64,000 nucleotides of DNA from Sphaerotilus hippei (GTDB lineage: Bacteria; Pseudomonadota; Gammaproteobacteria; Burkholderiales; Burkholderiaceae_C), in the NCBI RefSeq assembly GCF_003201595.1, contig NZ_QJJS01000006.1, positions 62,001-126,000 of the forward strand, read 5' to 3'. Shown in pieces: positions 52,877-61,380 of the stretch (position 1 is the stretch's first letter; each line of letters opens with the position of its first letter). A program made the translations under genes and the position numbers. The notes under the pieces are model-generated. The model was not told the origin of the DNA. It saw nothing but the letters and a program-made list of their open reading frames with translations, and searched no databases.

Positions 52877-54145
52877 TCAGCGCCGCTCCACCAGCACCGG
52901 CGAGAGCTGGATCGCCTCGCGCAGGCGGGCGGAAAAACGCTGTGCCTCGTCCCGGCTGCCGAAGGGGCCGGCCTGCAGCTTGTGCAGCGACTGGTCCTTG
53001 AACAGCGTCATCAGCGGGTCGAGCCAGTGCACCACGTCGGCGACCTGGCGGTGGAACTTCGCAGCCCCCTCGTGGTTGTTGAAGGCCCCCAGCTGCAGCC
53101 ACCAGCCGCGCGCGGCCGTCGTGCCGGCCCGCTCGGCCGGCAGGGCGCGGGCCGTCGGCGCAGGCAGCAGTTCGGCCAGGGCTGCGACCGGCAGCGCGAC
53201 CGGTGCGGCGACCGCCTTCGGGGGCGGCGGTGGCGTGGCGGCGCTCACCGTGGCCGCGCCGGTCGTGGCCGCCGCCGCGTGGGTCCGTGCGTTCACGCTG
53301 CGCTCGGGCCGTGGCGCCGTCGGGCGCCGGACGGCCTCGGCCGCGGGGGCCGGACTGGGCGCGACCGCGCTGACACGCTCCTCGCCCGCGGCCGGGCGCA
53401 GGTCGGTCTCGATCGGCGGGCGCCCCTGGTCGCGGCCGGGCTGGGCGGGCGCCGTGATCACCGGCTCGATCGACTCGGCCTCGTCCGGAGACTGCGCCAT
53501 GCGCTGGCCGCCGCCTTGCCCTTGCCACTGGGCGTTGCGGATGGCCTCGTGCGTGATGCGCTCGAGCTCGACCGTCTTCACGCCCTTCAGCAGGTCGAGC
53601 TTGAGGGCGGCGGTGTAGGACAGGTCGATGATGCGATTGCTGTGGAACGGCCCCCGGTCGTTGATGCGCACGATCACCTCGCGGCCGTTGGACAGGTTGC
53701 GCACGCGGGCGTAGCTGGGGATGGGCAGCGTCGGGTGCGCGGCCGTCATCGCGTACATGTTGTAGACCTCGCCGCTGGCCGTGCGCTTGCCGTGGAACTT
53801 GGTGCCGTACCAGGAGGCCAGGCCACGCTGGATCACCGGCAGGTCCACGCGGGTGGGCACATAGGTCTGCCCGGCGATCTCGTAGGGCTTGTTCGGCCCG
53901 CCGACGCGCACCGGCTCGATGACCGGTTGCGGATCGGGCGTGTCGGCCAAGCCGGCCGGCGGGTTGACCGGCGGGCCGTCCCGGTCGGTGTAGCGCGGCG
54001 TGACCGGCGGCACCGAGGCGGACGGGCGGCTGGCGCCCGAAGCGCCACGCGGGGGCGCCGAGCCGCAGGCGGTGAGCAGCGCGGCGGTGGCCACGGCCAG
54101 GGTCGCCAGCGTGGCGGGGGAGTGACGGAGCAAGGAGGCTTGCAT
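52877..54145 (-). CDS. rlpA: RlpA septal-ring lytic transglycosylase lipoprotein with SPOR domain
   Basis: RlpA cleaves denuded glycan strands and helps separate daughter cells. The 422-residue protein has a signal peptide with lipobox LTAC (Cys near residue 27), a double-psi beta-barrel (GLASWYGTKFHGKRTASGE to VRINDRGPFHSNRIIDLS, about residues 110-195, with the catalytic Asp in INDRGPF), a long Pro/Ala linker and a C-terminal SPOR domain (WWLQLGAFNNHEGA) that binds denuded peptidoglycan at the septum. ATG 54145 is used. It is transcribed towards murB. Confidence 0.94.
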   Translation of the reverse strand: MQASLLRHSPATLATLAVATAALLTACGSAPPRGASGASRPSASVPPVTPRYTDRDGPPVNPPAGLADTPDPQPVIEPVRVGGPNKPYEIAGQTYVPTRVDLPVIQRGLASWYGTKFHGKRTASGEVYNMYAMTAAHPTLPIPSYARVRNLSNGREVIVRINDRGPFHSNRIIDLSYTAALKLDLLKGVKTVELERITHEAIRNAQWQGQGGGQRMAQSPDEAESIEPVITAPAQPGRDQGRPPIETDLRPAAGEERVSAVAPSPAPAAEAVRRPTAPRPERSVNARTHAAAATTGAATVSAATPPPPPKAVAAPVALPVAALAELLPAPTARALPAERAGTTAARGWWLQLGAFNNHEGAAKFHRQVADVVHWLDPLMTLFKDQSLHKLQAGPFGSRDEAQRFSARLREAIQLSPVLVERR

Positions 54146-54257
54146 GCGGTCTCGGTGGTGGTGTGTCCCGACAGCGGTCCGGGGGGACCGTCGCAGGCAC
54201 AGAGGCCACGGGGGCCGGACAGGTGGGGCATCCGGCTCAGACCTGCACGCCGGCTGC

Positions 54258-55358
54258 CTACCTCGCAGGTGCCGCGACCGGGTAATCGGTGTAACCGGTC
54301 GCGCCACCGCCGTAGAGTGTGGCACGGTCGAGTTCGTTGAGCGCCTTTTCATGCTTCAGGCGCCAGCCGAGGTCCGGATTGGCGATGAAAGGGCGGCCAA
54401 ATGCCACAAGATCGGCCTGTCCGTCGGCCACCGTGCGCACGGCCAGGTCGAGGTCGTAGCCGTTGTTGAGCATCCACGGCGTGCCGGACGGGAGCCGGGC
54501 GCGCATCGCGGCGTAGTCGAACGGGGCGTTGTCGCGCGGGCCGCCCGTCTGGCCTTCGATCACGTGCACGTAGAGCAGGCCGGCGGGCAGGGCGGCGGCC
54601 ACCGCCTCGAACAGCGCCTGCGGGTCGCTGTCCAGGCCGGCCGCGTTGCCCTGCATCACCGGGCTCAGGCGGATGGCGGTGCGGGCGACACCGATCTCGC
54701 CGCAGACCGCGTCCATCACCTCGCGCAGCAGGCGCAGGCGGTGCTCGATCGGGCCGCCGTAGGCGTCGGTGCGGTCGTTGATGCTGTCGCGCAGGAACTG
54801 CTCGATCAGGTAGCCGTTGGCCGCGTGCACCTCCACGCCGTCGAAGCCGGCATCGATCGCATGGCGGGCCGCCTGGCGATAGCTGTCCACCAGTGCCGGG
54901 ATCTCCTCGGTGTCCAGCGCCCGCGGCGCCGAGGTGGGCACGAAACCCTCGGCGGTGAAGGTCATCGCGCCTTCGGCCACCCGCGCGGTGGAGGACACCG
55001 GGGCGGCGCCCCCGGGCAGCAGCGAGCGGTGCGAGATGCGGCCCACGTGCCACAGCTGGATCACGATGCGTCCGCCCTCGGCGTGCACCGCGTCGGTGAT
55101 CTTCCTCCAGCCGGCGACCTGCTCGGCGCTGTGGATGCCGGGCGTGTCGAGGTAACCCTGGCCCGTCGGGCTGATCTGGCTGGCCTCGGTGATGATCAGC
55201 CCCGCGCCGGTGGCCGGGTTGGCGCGCTGGCGGTAGTACTCGACCATCAGGTCGCCGGGTTGGCCCTGGGGCGCGCGGTTGCGCGTCAGCGGGGCCATGA
55301 CGATGCGGTTGGCCAGCGTCAGCGGGCCGAGGGTGAGGGGTGAAAACAGGGAGTTCAT
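54258..55358 (-). CDS. Old Yellow Enzyme family alkene reductase (NemA-like)
   Basis: A 366-residue FMN-dependent ene-reductase. The start PLTLGPLTLANRIVMAPLTR binds FMN, QLWHVGRISH carries the conserved Trp/His region, and VHAANGYLIEQFL holds the substrate-binding His and Asn, with the nearby Tyr in DAYGGPIE. NemA-like enzymes reduce activated double bonds, nitroesters and nitroaromatics with NADPH. No nemR-type repressor gene is adjacent. Confidence 0.93.
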   Translation of the reverse strand: MNSLFSPLTLGPLTLANRIVMAPLTRNRAPQGQPGDLMVEYYRQRANPATGAGLIITEASQISPTGQGYLDTPGIHSAEQVAGWRKITDAVHAEGGRIVIQLWHVGRISHRSLLPGGAAPVSSTARVAEGAMTFTAEGFVPTSAPRALDTEEIPALVDSYRQAARHAIDAGFDGVEVHAANGYLIEQFLRDSINDRTDAYGGPIEHRLRLLREVMDAVCGEIGVARTAIRLSPVMQGNAAGLDSDPQALFEAVAAALPAGLLYVHVIEGQTGGPRDNAPFDYAAMRARLPSGTPWMLNNGYDLDLAVRTVADGQADLVAFGRPFIANPDLGWRLKHEKALNELDRATLYGGGATGYTDYPVAAPAR

Positions 55359-55446
55359 GTCGGCATGATCCCCCAGTTGCGCTTGTCCATGCCCCCCACG
55401 CGCACATGCCTGCCGTGGTATGCGGGCGCGGGTCGGGCGTGCGGCC

Positions 55447-56211
55447 TCAGCCCAGCTCGACCAGCACGGGCGCGTGGTCGCTCGGCCGCTCGTTGCGGCG
55501 CGGGGCCTTGTCGATGCCGCAGGCGGTGACGCCGGCCCGCAGCGCCTCGCTGACCAGGATGTGGTCGATGCGCAGGCCCTGGTTCTTGCGGAAGGCCAGG
55601 TTGCGGTAGTCCCACCAGCTCCAGCTGCGCGGGGGCTGCTCGAACAGGCGGAAGGCGTCGTGCAGCCCCAGTGCGGCCAGGGCCTGGAAATGGGCCCGTT
55701 CCTCGGGGGTGCAGTGGATCTGGCCGGCCCAGGCCACCGGGTCGTGCACGTCGCGGTCCTCCGGGGCGATGTTGAAGTCGCCCATCAGCACCAGCCGCGG
55801 GTGCTGCGCCAGTTCGGTGCGCAGCCAGGACTGCAACGCCTCCAGCCAGCGCATCTTGTAAGCGAATTTTTCGGATTCGGGGGCCTGACCGTTGGGAAAG
55901 TAGGCGCCGACCACCCGGATCCCGCCGACCGTGCCGGTGATGACCCGGGCCTGGGGATCCTCCAGACCGGGAATGTTGCACACGATCTGCGTCGGCGTTT
56001 CGCGGGCCAGCAGTGCGACGCCGTTGTAGGTCTTCTGGCCGAACCAGGCACAGCGATAGCCGGCTTCTTCCAGTGCGGCCACGGGAAACTTGTCGTCGGT
56101 GAGCTTGGTTTCCTGCAGCACGAGCGCGTCGGGCTGCTGCTGGGCGAGCCAGTCGAGCAGCTGGGGCAGGCGCACGGACAGCGAATTGACGTTCCAGGTG
56201 GCAAGTTTCAT
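55447..56211 (-). CDS. xth: Exodeoxyribonuclease III
   Basis: A 254-residue AP endonuclease/3'-exonuclease for base-excision repair. It carries the EEP-fold residues WNVNSLSVRLPQLLDWL, the metal Glu in LQETKL, GDFNIAPEDRDVHDP and the catalytic His near the C-terminus in PSDHAPVLVEL. ATG 56211 (MKLATWNVNS) was chosen over the longer upstream frame. It is divergent from the GGDEF/EAL gene with about 118 bases between. Confidence 0.95.
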   Translation of the reverse strand: MKLATWNVNSLSVRLPQLLDWLAQQQPDALVLQETKLTDDKFPVAALEEAGYRCAWFGQKTYNGVALLARETPTQIVCNIPGLEDPQARVITGTVGGIRVVGAYFPNGQAPESEKFAYKMRWLEALQSWLRTELAQHPRLVLMGDFNIAPEDRDVHDPVAWAGQIHCTPEERAHFQALAALGLHDAFRLFEQPPRSWSWWDYRNLAFRKNQGLRIDHILVSEALRAGVTACGIDKAPRRNERPSDHAPVLVELG

Positions 56212-56329
56212 GCAGTGAGGCGGCGAGGCGGATCGGGACGTGATCATGCCGCAGAACCCCCGGGAGGCCACCCAGCGCACAGGCCCCCGGTGTGGCCGGA
56301 AGTGGTGCAGAGTGCAAGGTGGATCCTGG

Positions 56330-59300
56330 ATGTTGACCCTGTTGGCCCGACTGGTGGGCCGCCTGGGCGTCGGTCGCAAGCTGATGCTGATCTACCTGCT
56401 CGATCTGTGCTCGGTCTTCTACGTGGCCGGCATGCTGATCGACGAGAAGTTCATCGCGATCGACTTCGCCCGCGACGAGCTCGCGGGCAGCGCCTATGTC
56501 TCGACCGTGGCGCGCAGCCTGCTGGACGTCTCGCGGGCGCCGCTGGAGGCGATGCGCTCGATGCCCTCCGTGGCGGCTGACCGCACCGCCATGGCCGTGC
56601 AGGCGCTCGAGCTGGCCGAGCAGGAACATGGCCAGGGCATGCAGAGCGCCGAGCTGTCGCGCGCCTACATCGCCGCGCTGCAGCGGCTGGGGCGCGACGG
56701 CGGCGAGGTGCTGGCGCCGGCATCGCTGTCCGAGGTCCGGCAGCACGGCCAGGCGCTGCTGACGCGGGTGGTCAACCAGTCCAAGCTCATCCTCGACCCC
56801 GATCTGGACAGCTACTACACGATGTCGGTGGCCGTGCTGCGCCTGCCCGAGCTGCTGGAGGTGGTCAACGGCCTGGGCCTGGGCCTGAGCCTGGCCGAGT
56901 CCCGTCCGGCAGCGGGCCAGGCCCGCTACCTGATGCTCGACGGCCGCCTGGGGGCGGTGCTGACCGCGTTGCGCTCCGATTTCCAGGAGGCTTATGCCGC
57001 TGGGGGCCCGACGCTGCGGGCCGCCTTGATGCCCAGCGAGAAGGCGCTGCTCGATGCCGTCGAGGGCTTCCGGCGTGCGGCGGCCGACACCGCGGCCGCG
57101 CCGGGCCCCGACCGGGCCGTGCACCAGGAGCGCCTGCGGCAGCACCAGGTGTTCGTCTTCGACGCCCTGCAGCTGGCCTGGGAGCGCAGCAGCATCGAGC
57201 TCGACACGCTGCTGCGCCAGCGCATCGACGCCCACTACCGGCGCATGGCGCTGCACCTGGGCACGGCGCTGGCGCTGATGCTCGGCATCCTGGCCGTGGT
57301 GTCCTTCGTGGCCCAGCAGATCGCCCGGCCGCTGCGCCGGCTGGCAGCCGTGGCCGACGAGGTGCGCCACAGCGGCGACCTGACCCGCCGGGTCGACTGG
57401 CGCAGCAGCGACGAGATCGGCCGGCTGATCGACGCCTTCCACGACATGCTGGGCCAGCTCGACCTCGAGCGTGAGCAGCTGCAGGAGCTGGCCGCCAGCC
57501 AGCGCGCGGTCGAGGCCCAGCGGCGTCTGCTCGAGGCCCTGCCGATGCCGCTGTTCGTCACCGCCATCCCGGGCCACGAGGTGCTGCACGCGAGCGTGCC
57601 GGCCCAGCAGTGGCTGGCCGGCTGCGAGGTCGATCCCTGGGCCAGCCACCTGTCGGTGGCGGCCCGCACCCGCTTTTTCCAGCAGCTCGCCGACCAGGGC
57701 CAGGTCGACGAGTTCGAGGTGCACTGGCAGGCGCTGCGGACCGGCACGCCCGCCTGGGCGGTGCTGTCGGCGCGGCGCATCCGCTTCGAAGGGCGCGATG
57801 CGGTGCTCACCGCGCTGGCTCCGGTCAACCACCTCAAGCAGATGGAGCAGCGCCTGGCGCTGTGGGCCAAGGTGTTCGAGACCTCGTCCGAAGGCATCTG
57901 CATCCTCGACGACCGCCAGCGCATCGTCACCGCCAACCGGGCGCTGATGCGCCAGACCGGCCACGAGCTCAGCGACCTCAACGGCCAGATGCCGGTGATC
58001 CTGCTCGGCGACGAGGAAGTCGCCCGCTGGCCGGCGATCGACCAGGCCGTGCGCCGGCGCGGCACCTGGCGCGGCGAGCTGCTGCTGCGCCGCCGCGACG
58101 GCAGCGCCTACCCGGCCTGGATGCTGATCAGCGCGGTGCGTGACGACCCGGGCCAGCTGACCCACATGGTCTGCACCTCGATCGACATCACCGAGCGGCG
58201 CCAGGCCGAGCAGCGCATCCGCTACCTGGCCGAGCACGATTCGCTCACGGGCCTGCCCAACCGCATGCTCTGCACCGAGCGCCTGCGCCTGGCCCTGCAG
58301 CTGGCCGAGCGTGACGGACAGCGGGTGGCGGTGCTGTTCATCGACCTGGACCGCTTCAAGACCATCAACGACACCCTGGGCCACCACACCGGCGACGGCC
58401 TGCTGCGGTCGGTCGCCCAGCGCCTGAGCGGCGCGGTGCGTCCGGGGGACACCGTCAGCCGGCTCGGGGGCGACGAGTTCGTGGTCGTGCTGCCGCAGAT
58501 CCACGAGGTGCTGGAGGTGTCCCAGCTGGTCGAGCAGCGCCTGATCCCGCAGGTGAGGGCGGCCCACGAGGTCGATTCCAACGAGCTGCACGTCTCCTGC
58601 AGCGTCGGCATCGCGATGTTCCCGGACGACAGCCGCGACATCGACGAGCTGATGCGCCAGGCCGACCTGGCCATGTACCAGGCCAAGTCCGAAGGCCGCA
58701 ACAGCGCCCGCTTCTTCACCTCGGACATGAATGCCCGCGCCAGCGAGCGCCTGCGGCTGGAGACCGAGCTGCGCCATGCGCTCGAGCGGGGGGAGCTGAG
58801 CCTGCATTTCCAGCCCCGCATCGACATGGCCAGCGGCACCACCGCCCGGTTCGAGGCGCTGCTGCGCTGGCGCAGCGCGGAGCTGGGCGAGCAGCTGCCC
58901 GACCGCTTCATCCCGGTGGCCGAGGAGACCGGCCTGATCGTGCCCATCGGGGCCTGGGTCATCGAGGAGGCCTGCCGCCAGCTGGCGCTGTGGCGCGCGG
59001 CCGGCCACACGGCGCTGGGCATCTCGGTCAACCTGTCGGCGCTGCAGCTGCGTGACGCCGAGCTGCTGGGCACGATCGCCAGCAGCCTGCGCCGCCACCA
59101 GCTCGGCCCCGGCAGCCTGGAGCTGGAGGTGACCGAATCGGTGCTGATGGAGCAGGTCGAGCCGCACCTGCGCCTGCTCACCGCGCTGCGCGAGCTCGGC
59201 GTGCGCCTGTCGATCGACGACTTCGGCACCGGCTACTCCAGCCTCAACTACCTGAGCCAGTTCCCGATCGACGAGCTGAAGATCGACCGCTCCTTCGTGC

Positions 59301-59557
59301 GCGGGCGCATGCTCGAGGGCGGGCGGGATCTCGCCATCGTGCGCGCCATCATCGGCCTGGCCCGCTCGCTGGGGTTGAAGGTGGTGGCCGAAGGGGTGGA
59401 GACCGCCGGCGAGGCCGCGACGCTGCGCACGGCCGGCTGCGACGAGCTGCAGGGCTTCCACTACGCCCGCCCGATGCCGGCCGATGCGGCGGGGCAGTGG
59501 CTGCGCGAGGCCCGGCAGGTCGCCGGGGCGAGTCAGGTGGCCCAGGCGGCGGGCTGA
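56330..59557 (+). CDS. Membrane GGDEF/EAL protein with HAMP and two PAS-like regions
   Basis: A 1075-residue cyclic di-GMP enzyme. Membrane helices lie at about residues 18-38 and 305-330, enclosing a periplasmic sensor of about 265 residues, followed by HAMP (330-385), two PAS-like regions (about 395-625), GGDEF (631-790) and EAL (800-1060). The GGDEF motif is intact with an RPGD inhibitory site upstream. The EAL domain keeps FEALLRW, VNLSALQL, LEVTESVL, DDFGTGYSS, KIDRSF and AEGVET. Both activities look possible. ATG 56330 was chosen; the upstream frame is a weak extension. Confidence 0.93.
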   Translation: MLTLLARLVGRLGVGRKLMLIYLLDLCSVFYVAGMLIDEKFIAIDFARDELAGSAYVSTVARSLLDVSRAPLEAMRSMPSVAADRTAMAVQALELAEQEHGQGMQSAELSRAYIAALQRLGRDGGEVLAPASLSEVRQHGQALLTRVVNQSKLILDPDLDSYYTMSVAVLRLPELLEVVNGLGLGLSLAESRPAAGQARYLMLDGRLGAVLTALRSDFQEAYAAGGPTLRAALMPSEKALLDAVEGFRRAAADTAAAPGPDRAVHQERLRQHQVFVFDALQLAWERSSIELDTLLRQRIDAHYRRMALHLGTALALMLGILAVVSFVAQQIARPLRRLAAVADEVRHSGDLTRRVDWRSSDEIGRLIDAFHDMLGQLDLEREQLQELAASQRAVEAQRRLLEALPMPLFVTAIPGHEVLHASVPAQQWLAGCEVDPWASHLSVAARTRFFQQLADQGQVDEFEVHWQALRTGTPAWAVLSARRIRFEGRDAVLTALAPVNHLKQMEQRLALWAKVFETSSEGICILDDRQRIVTANRALMRQTGHELSDLNGQMPVILLGDEEVARWPAIDQAVRRRGTWRGELLLRRRDGSAYPAWMLISAVRDDPGQLTHMVCTSIDITERRQAEQRIRYLAEHDSLTGLPNRMLCTERLRLALQLAERDGQRVAVLFIDLDRFKTINDTLGHHTGDGLLRSVAQRLSGAVRPGDTVSRLGGDEFVVVLPQIHEVLEVSQLVEQRLIPQVRAAHEVDSNELHVSCSVGIAMFPDDSRDIDELMRQADLAMYQAKSEGRNSARFFTSDMNARASERLRLETELRHALERGELSLHFQPRIDMASGTTARFEALLRWRSAELGEQLPDRFIPVAEETGLIVPIGAWVIEEACRQLALWRAAGHTALGISVNLSALQLRDAELLGTIASSLRRHQLGPGSLELEVTESVLMEQVEPHLRLLTALRELGVRLSIDDFGTGYSSLNYLSQFPIDELKIDRSFVRGRMLEGGRDLAIVRAIIGLARSLGLKVVAEGVETAGEAATLRTAGCDELQGFHYARPMPADAAGQWLREARQVAGASQVAQAAG

Positions 59558-59586
59558 GCCGCGCGCCGGTGCCCGGCCGCTCAGCC
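59552..59586. terminator. Inverted repeat spanning both stop codons of the GGDEF/EAL and folA genes
   Basis: GGCTGAGC (59552-59559) and GCTCAGCC (59579-59586) form an 8-bp stem. Each arm contains the TGA of one of the convergent genes. There is no T-run. Confidence 0.5.
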
Positions 59587-60081
59587 GCGTCGGCGGCGCA
59601 CGACGAAGTCGAAGCCCGGGCGGCCCGGGGCGCTGCCGGGCTGGGAGACCCGCGAGATCTCCTCGAAGGCCTGGGCGTCCCAGGCGGGAAACCAGGTGTC
59701 GCCGTCGAGTTCGGCGTCGATCTCGGTCAGCACCAGCTCGTCGGCCAGCGGCAGGGCCATCGCGTAGAGCTCGCCGCCGCCGATCACGAAGGCGCGTGGC
59801 ACGTCGGCCAGCGCCTCGAGCGCGGCCTGCAGGCTGGCGACCGGCTCGGCGCCGGAGGCGCTCCAGCCGGCCTGGCGGGTCAGCACCAGGTTGCGCCGGC
59901 CCGGCAGCGGGCGGAAGCGCTCGGGCAGCGAATCCCAGGTGCGCCGGCCCATGATGACCGGGCAGCCCATCGTCGTGCGGCGGAAATGCTGCGCGTCGGC
60001 CGCTTCGTGCCACAGCAGCTGGTTGTCGCGCCCGATGGCGCCGTTGCGCGCCACCGCGGCGATCAGGGCCAGCGCCGTCAT
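59581..60081 (-). CDS. folA: Dihydrofolate reductase
   Basis: FolA regenerates tetrahydrofolate with NADPH. The 166-residue protein has [20 protein letters not shown], the acidic active-site residue in [19 protein letters not shown] and the NADPH loop [16 protein letters not shown]. Its ATG overlaps the thyA stop as ATGA, so FolA and ThyA are made together. That suits their linked roles, since ThyA produces the dihydrofolate that FolA reduces. Confidence 0.95.
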   Translation of the reverse strand: MTALALIAAVARNGAIGRDNQLLWHEAADAQHFRRTTMGCPVIMGRRTWDSLPERFRPLPGRRNLVLTRQAGWSASGAEPVASLQAALEALADVPRAFVIGGGELYAMALPLADELVLTEIDAELDGDTWFPAWDAQAFEEISRVSQPGSAPGRPGFDFVVRRRRG

Positions 60082-60908
60082 ACCGCGACCGGGGCCTTGA
60101 TGGCCGGGTGGTGGCGGTAGTCCAGCACCTCGAAGTCCTCGAACTCGTAGTCGAGGATGGAGTCGGGGCGACGCCGGATCTGGAGCGTCGGGAAGGCAAA
60201 CGCCTCGCGCGAGAGCTGTTGCTCGACCTGCGCGACGTGGTTGCTGTAGAGGTGGCAGTCGCCGCCGGTCCAGATGAAGTCGCCCACCTGCAGGTCGCAC
60301 TGCTGCGCCACCATGTGCGTCAGCAGCGCGTAGCTGGCGATGTTGAAGGGCACGCCCAGGAAGATGTCCGCGCTGCGCTGGTAGAGCTGGCAGGAGAGCT
60401 TGCCGTCCGCGACGTAAAACTGGAACAGCGCATGGCAGGGCATCAGCGCCATCTTCGACAGCTCGGCCACGTTCCAGGCGCTCACCAGGAGGCGGCGCGA
60501 GTCGGGGTTGCTGCGCAGCTGGCCGATGACGTCGGCGATCTGGTCGATGTGGCCGCCGTCGGGCGTGGGCCAGGAGCGCCACTGCACGCCGTAGACCGGG
60601 CCGAGGTCGCCGTCGTCGCGCGCCCACTCGTCCCAGATGGTGCAGCCACGGTCCTGCAGCCACTTCACGTTCGAGTCGCCGCGCAGGAACCACAGCAGCT
60701 CCAGGATGATGGAGCGCAGGTGCACTTTCTTGGTGGTGACCAGCGGGAAGCCTTCGGACAGGTCGAAGCGCATCTGGTGACCGAACACGCTGCGGGTGCC
60801 GGTGCCGGTGCGGTCGCCCTTGAGCGTGCCCGTGGTGTGCACCAGCCGCATCAGGTCTTCGTACTGGGTGCGCACCGGGCGCTCGGTCGGGGCGGGAGAG
60901 GCGGACAT
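60078..60908 (-). CDS. thyA: Thymidylate synthase
   Basis: ThyA methylates dUMP to dTMP using methylene-tetrahydrofolate. The 276-residue protein has the catalytic Cys in [29 protein letters not shown] and [15 protein letters not shown] 60908 is used; the first about 12 residues precede the conserved QYEDLMRLV. It forms an operon with folA. Confidence 0.96.
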   Translation of the reverse strand: MSASPAPTERPVRTQYEDLMRLVHTTGTLKGDRTGTGTRSVFGHQMRFDLSEGFPLVTTKKVHLRSIILELLWFLRGDSNVKWLQDRGCTIWDEWARDDGDLGPVYGVQWRSWPTPDGGHIDQIADVIGQLRSNPDSRRLLVSAWNVAELSKMALMPCHALFQFYVADGKLSCQLYQRSADIFLGVPFNIASYALLTHMVAQQCDLQVGDFIWTGGDCHLYSNHVAQVEQQLSREAFAFPTLQIRRRPDSILDYEFEDFEVLDYRHHPAIKAPVAV

Positions 60909-60975
60909 GGCGTGGGGGACGCCACAGCGCTGGCCGGCGTCGGGGGTCGAGGAGGGCGCGATTCTAGGCCAGCGC

Positions 60976-61341
60976 TCAGCTGCCGCCGGTGCGCAGCCGC
61001 ATCACCCAGCCGCGCCAGAGCTGCTGGGCCGCCGGCGACAGCTCGGCCCAGTGGCCGCCGATCAGGAAGTCGTGGCCTTTCATCACCGCGAACATCACGC
61101 GCATGCGGCCCTGCAGCGCGAGGGTGCGGCCGGTTTCGGCCAGGTCGGGCACGCCGACGGTCATGTTCAGCACCGAGCCCTGGGTCACCGGGTGGTCGCA
61201 GACCACGCCCAGGCCGCTCTCGGAGATGTCACGCACCCGCACCTCCACCTCCTGGCCGCCGGCCAGCTGCAGCCGGGCTCGCCAGGACACGTTGAAGCGT
61301 GGTTCCTTGCGCGAATCGAGGGTCTTGGCGGAGAGGGTCAT
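60976..61341 (-). CDS. Single-domain PilZ protein
   Basis: A 121-residue PilZ-domain protein with the two cyclic-di-GMP-binding motifs: RKEPR (an RxxxR form) at residues 11-15 and DISESGLG (a DxSxxG form). It can thus bind cyclic di-GMP and probably acts as an effector or adaptor. Whether it is the pilus-biogenesis PilZ or an independent effector cannot be told. It lies between thyA and the ABC exporter gene on the same strand. Confidence 0.88.
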   Translation of the reverse strand: MTLSAKTLDSRKEPRFNVSWRARLQLAGGQEVEVRVRDISESGLGVVCDHPVTQGSVLNMTVGVPDLAETGRTLALQGRMRVMFAVMKGHDFLIGGHWAELSPAAQQLWRGWVMRLRTGGS

Positions 61342-61380
61342 GGCGGCAGCCGGAGCAAGCCCCGGAACGGGGTGGAACGG

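Noticed and set aside
55355-60199. A 1614-codon open frame on the minus strand
   Set aside because: It runs antisense or out of frame to xth, the GGDEF/EAL gene and others, with the Arg/Gln/Leu/His-rich composition of a GC-rich shadow. The overlapping genes have clear family motifs.
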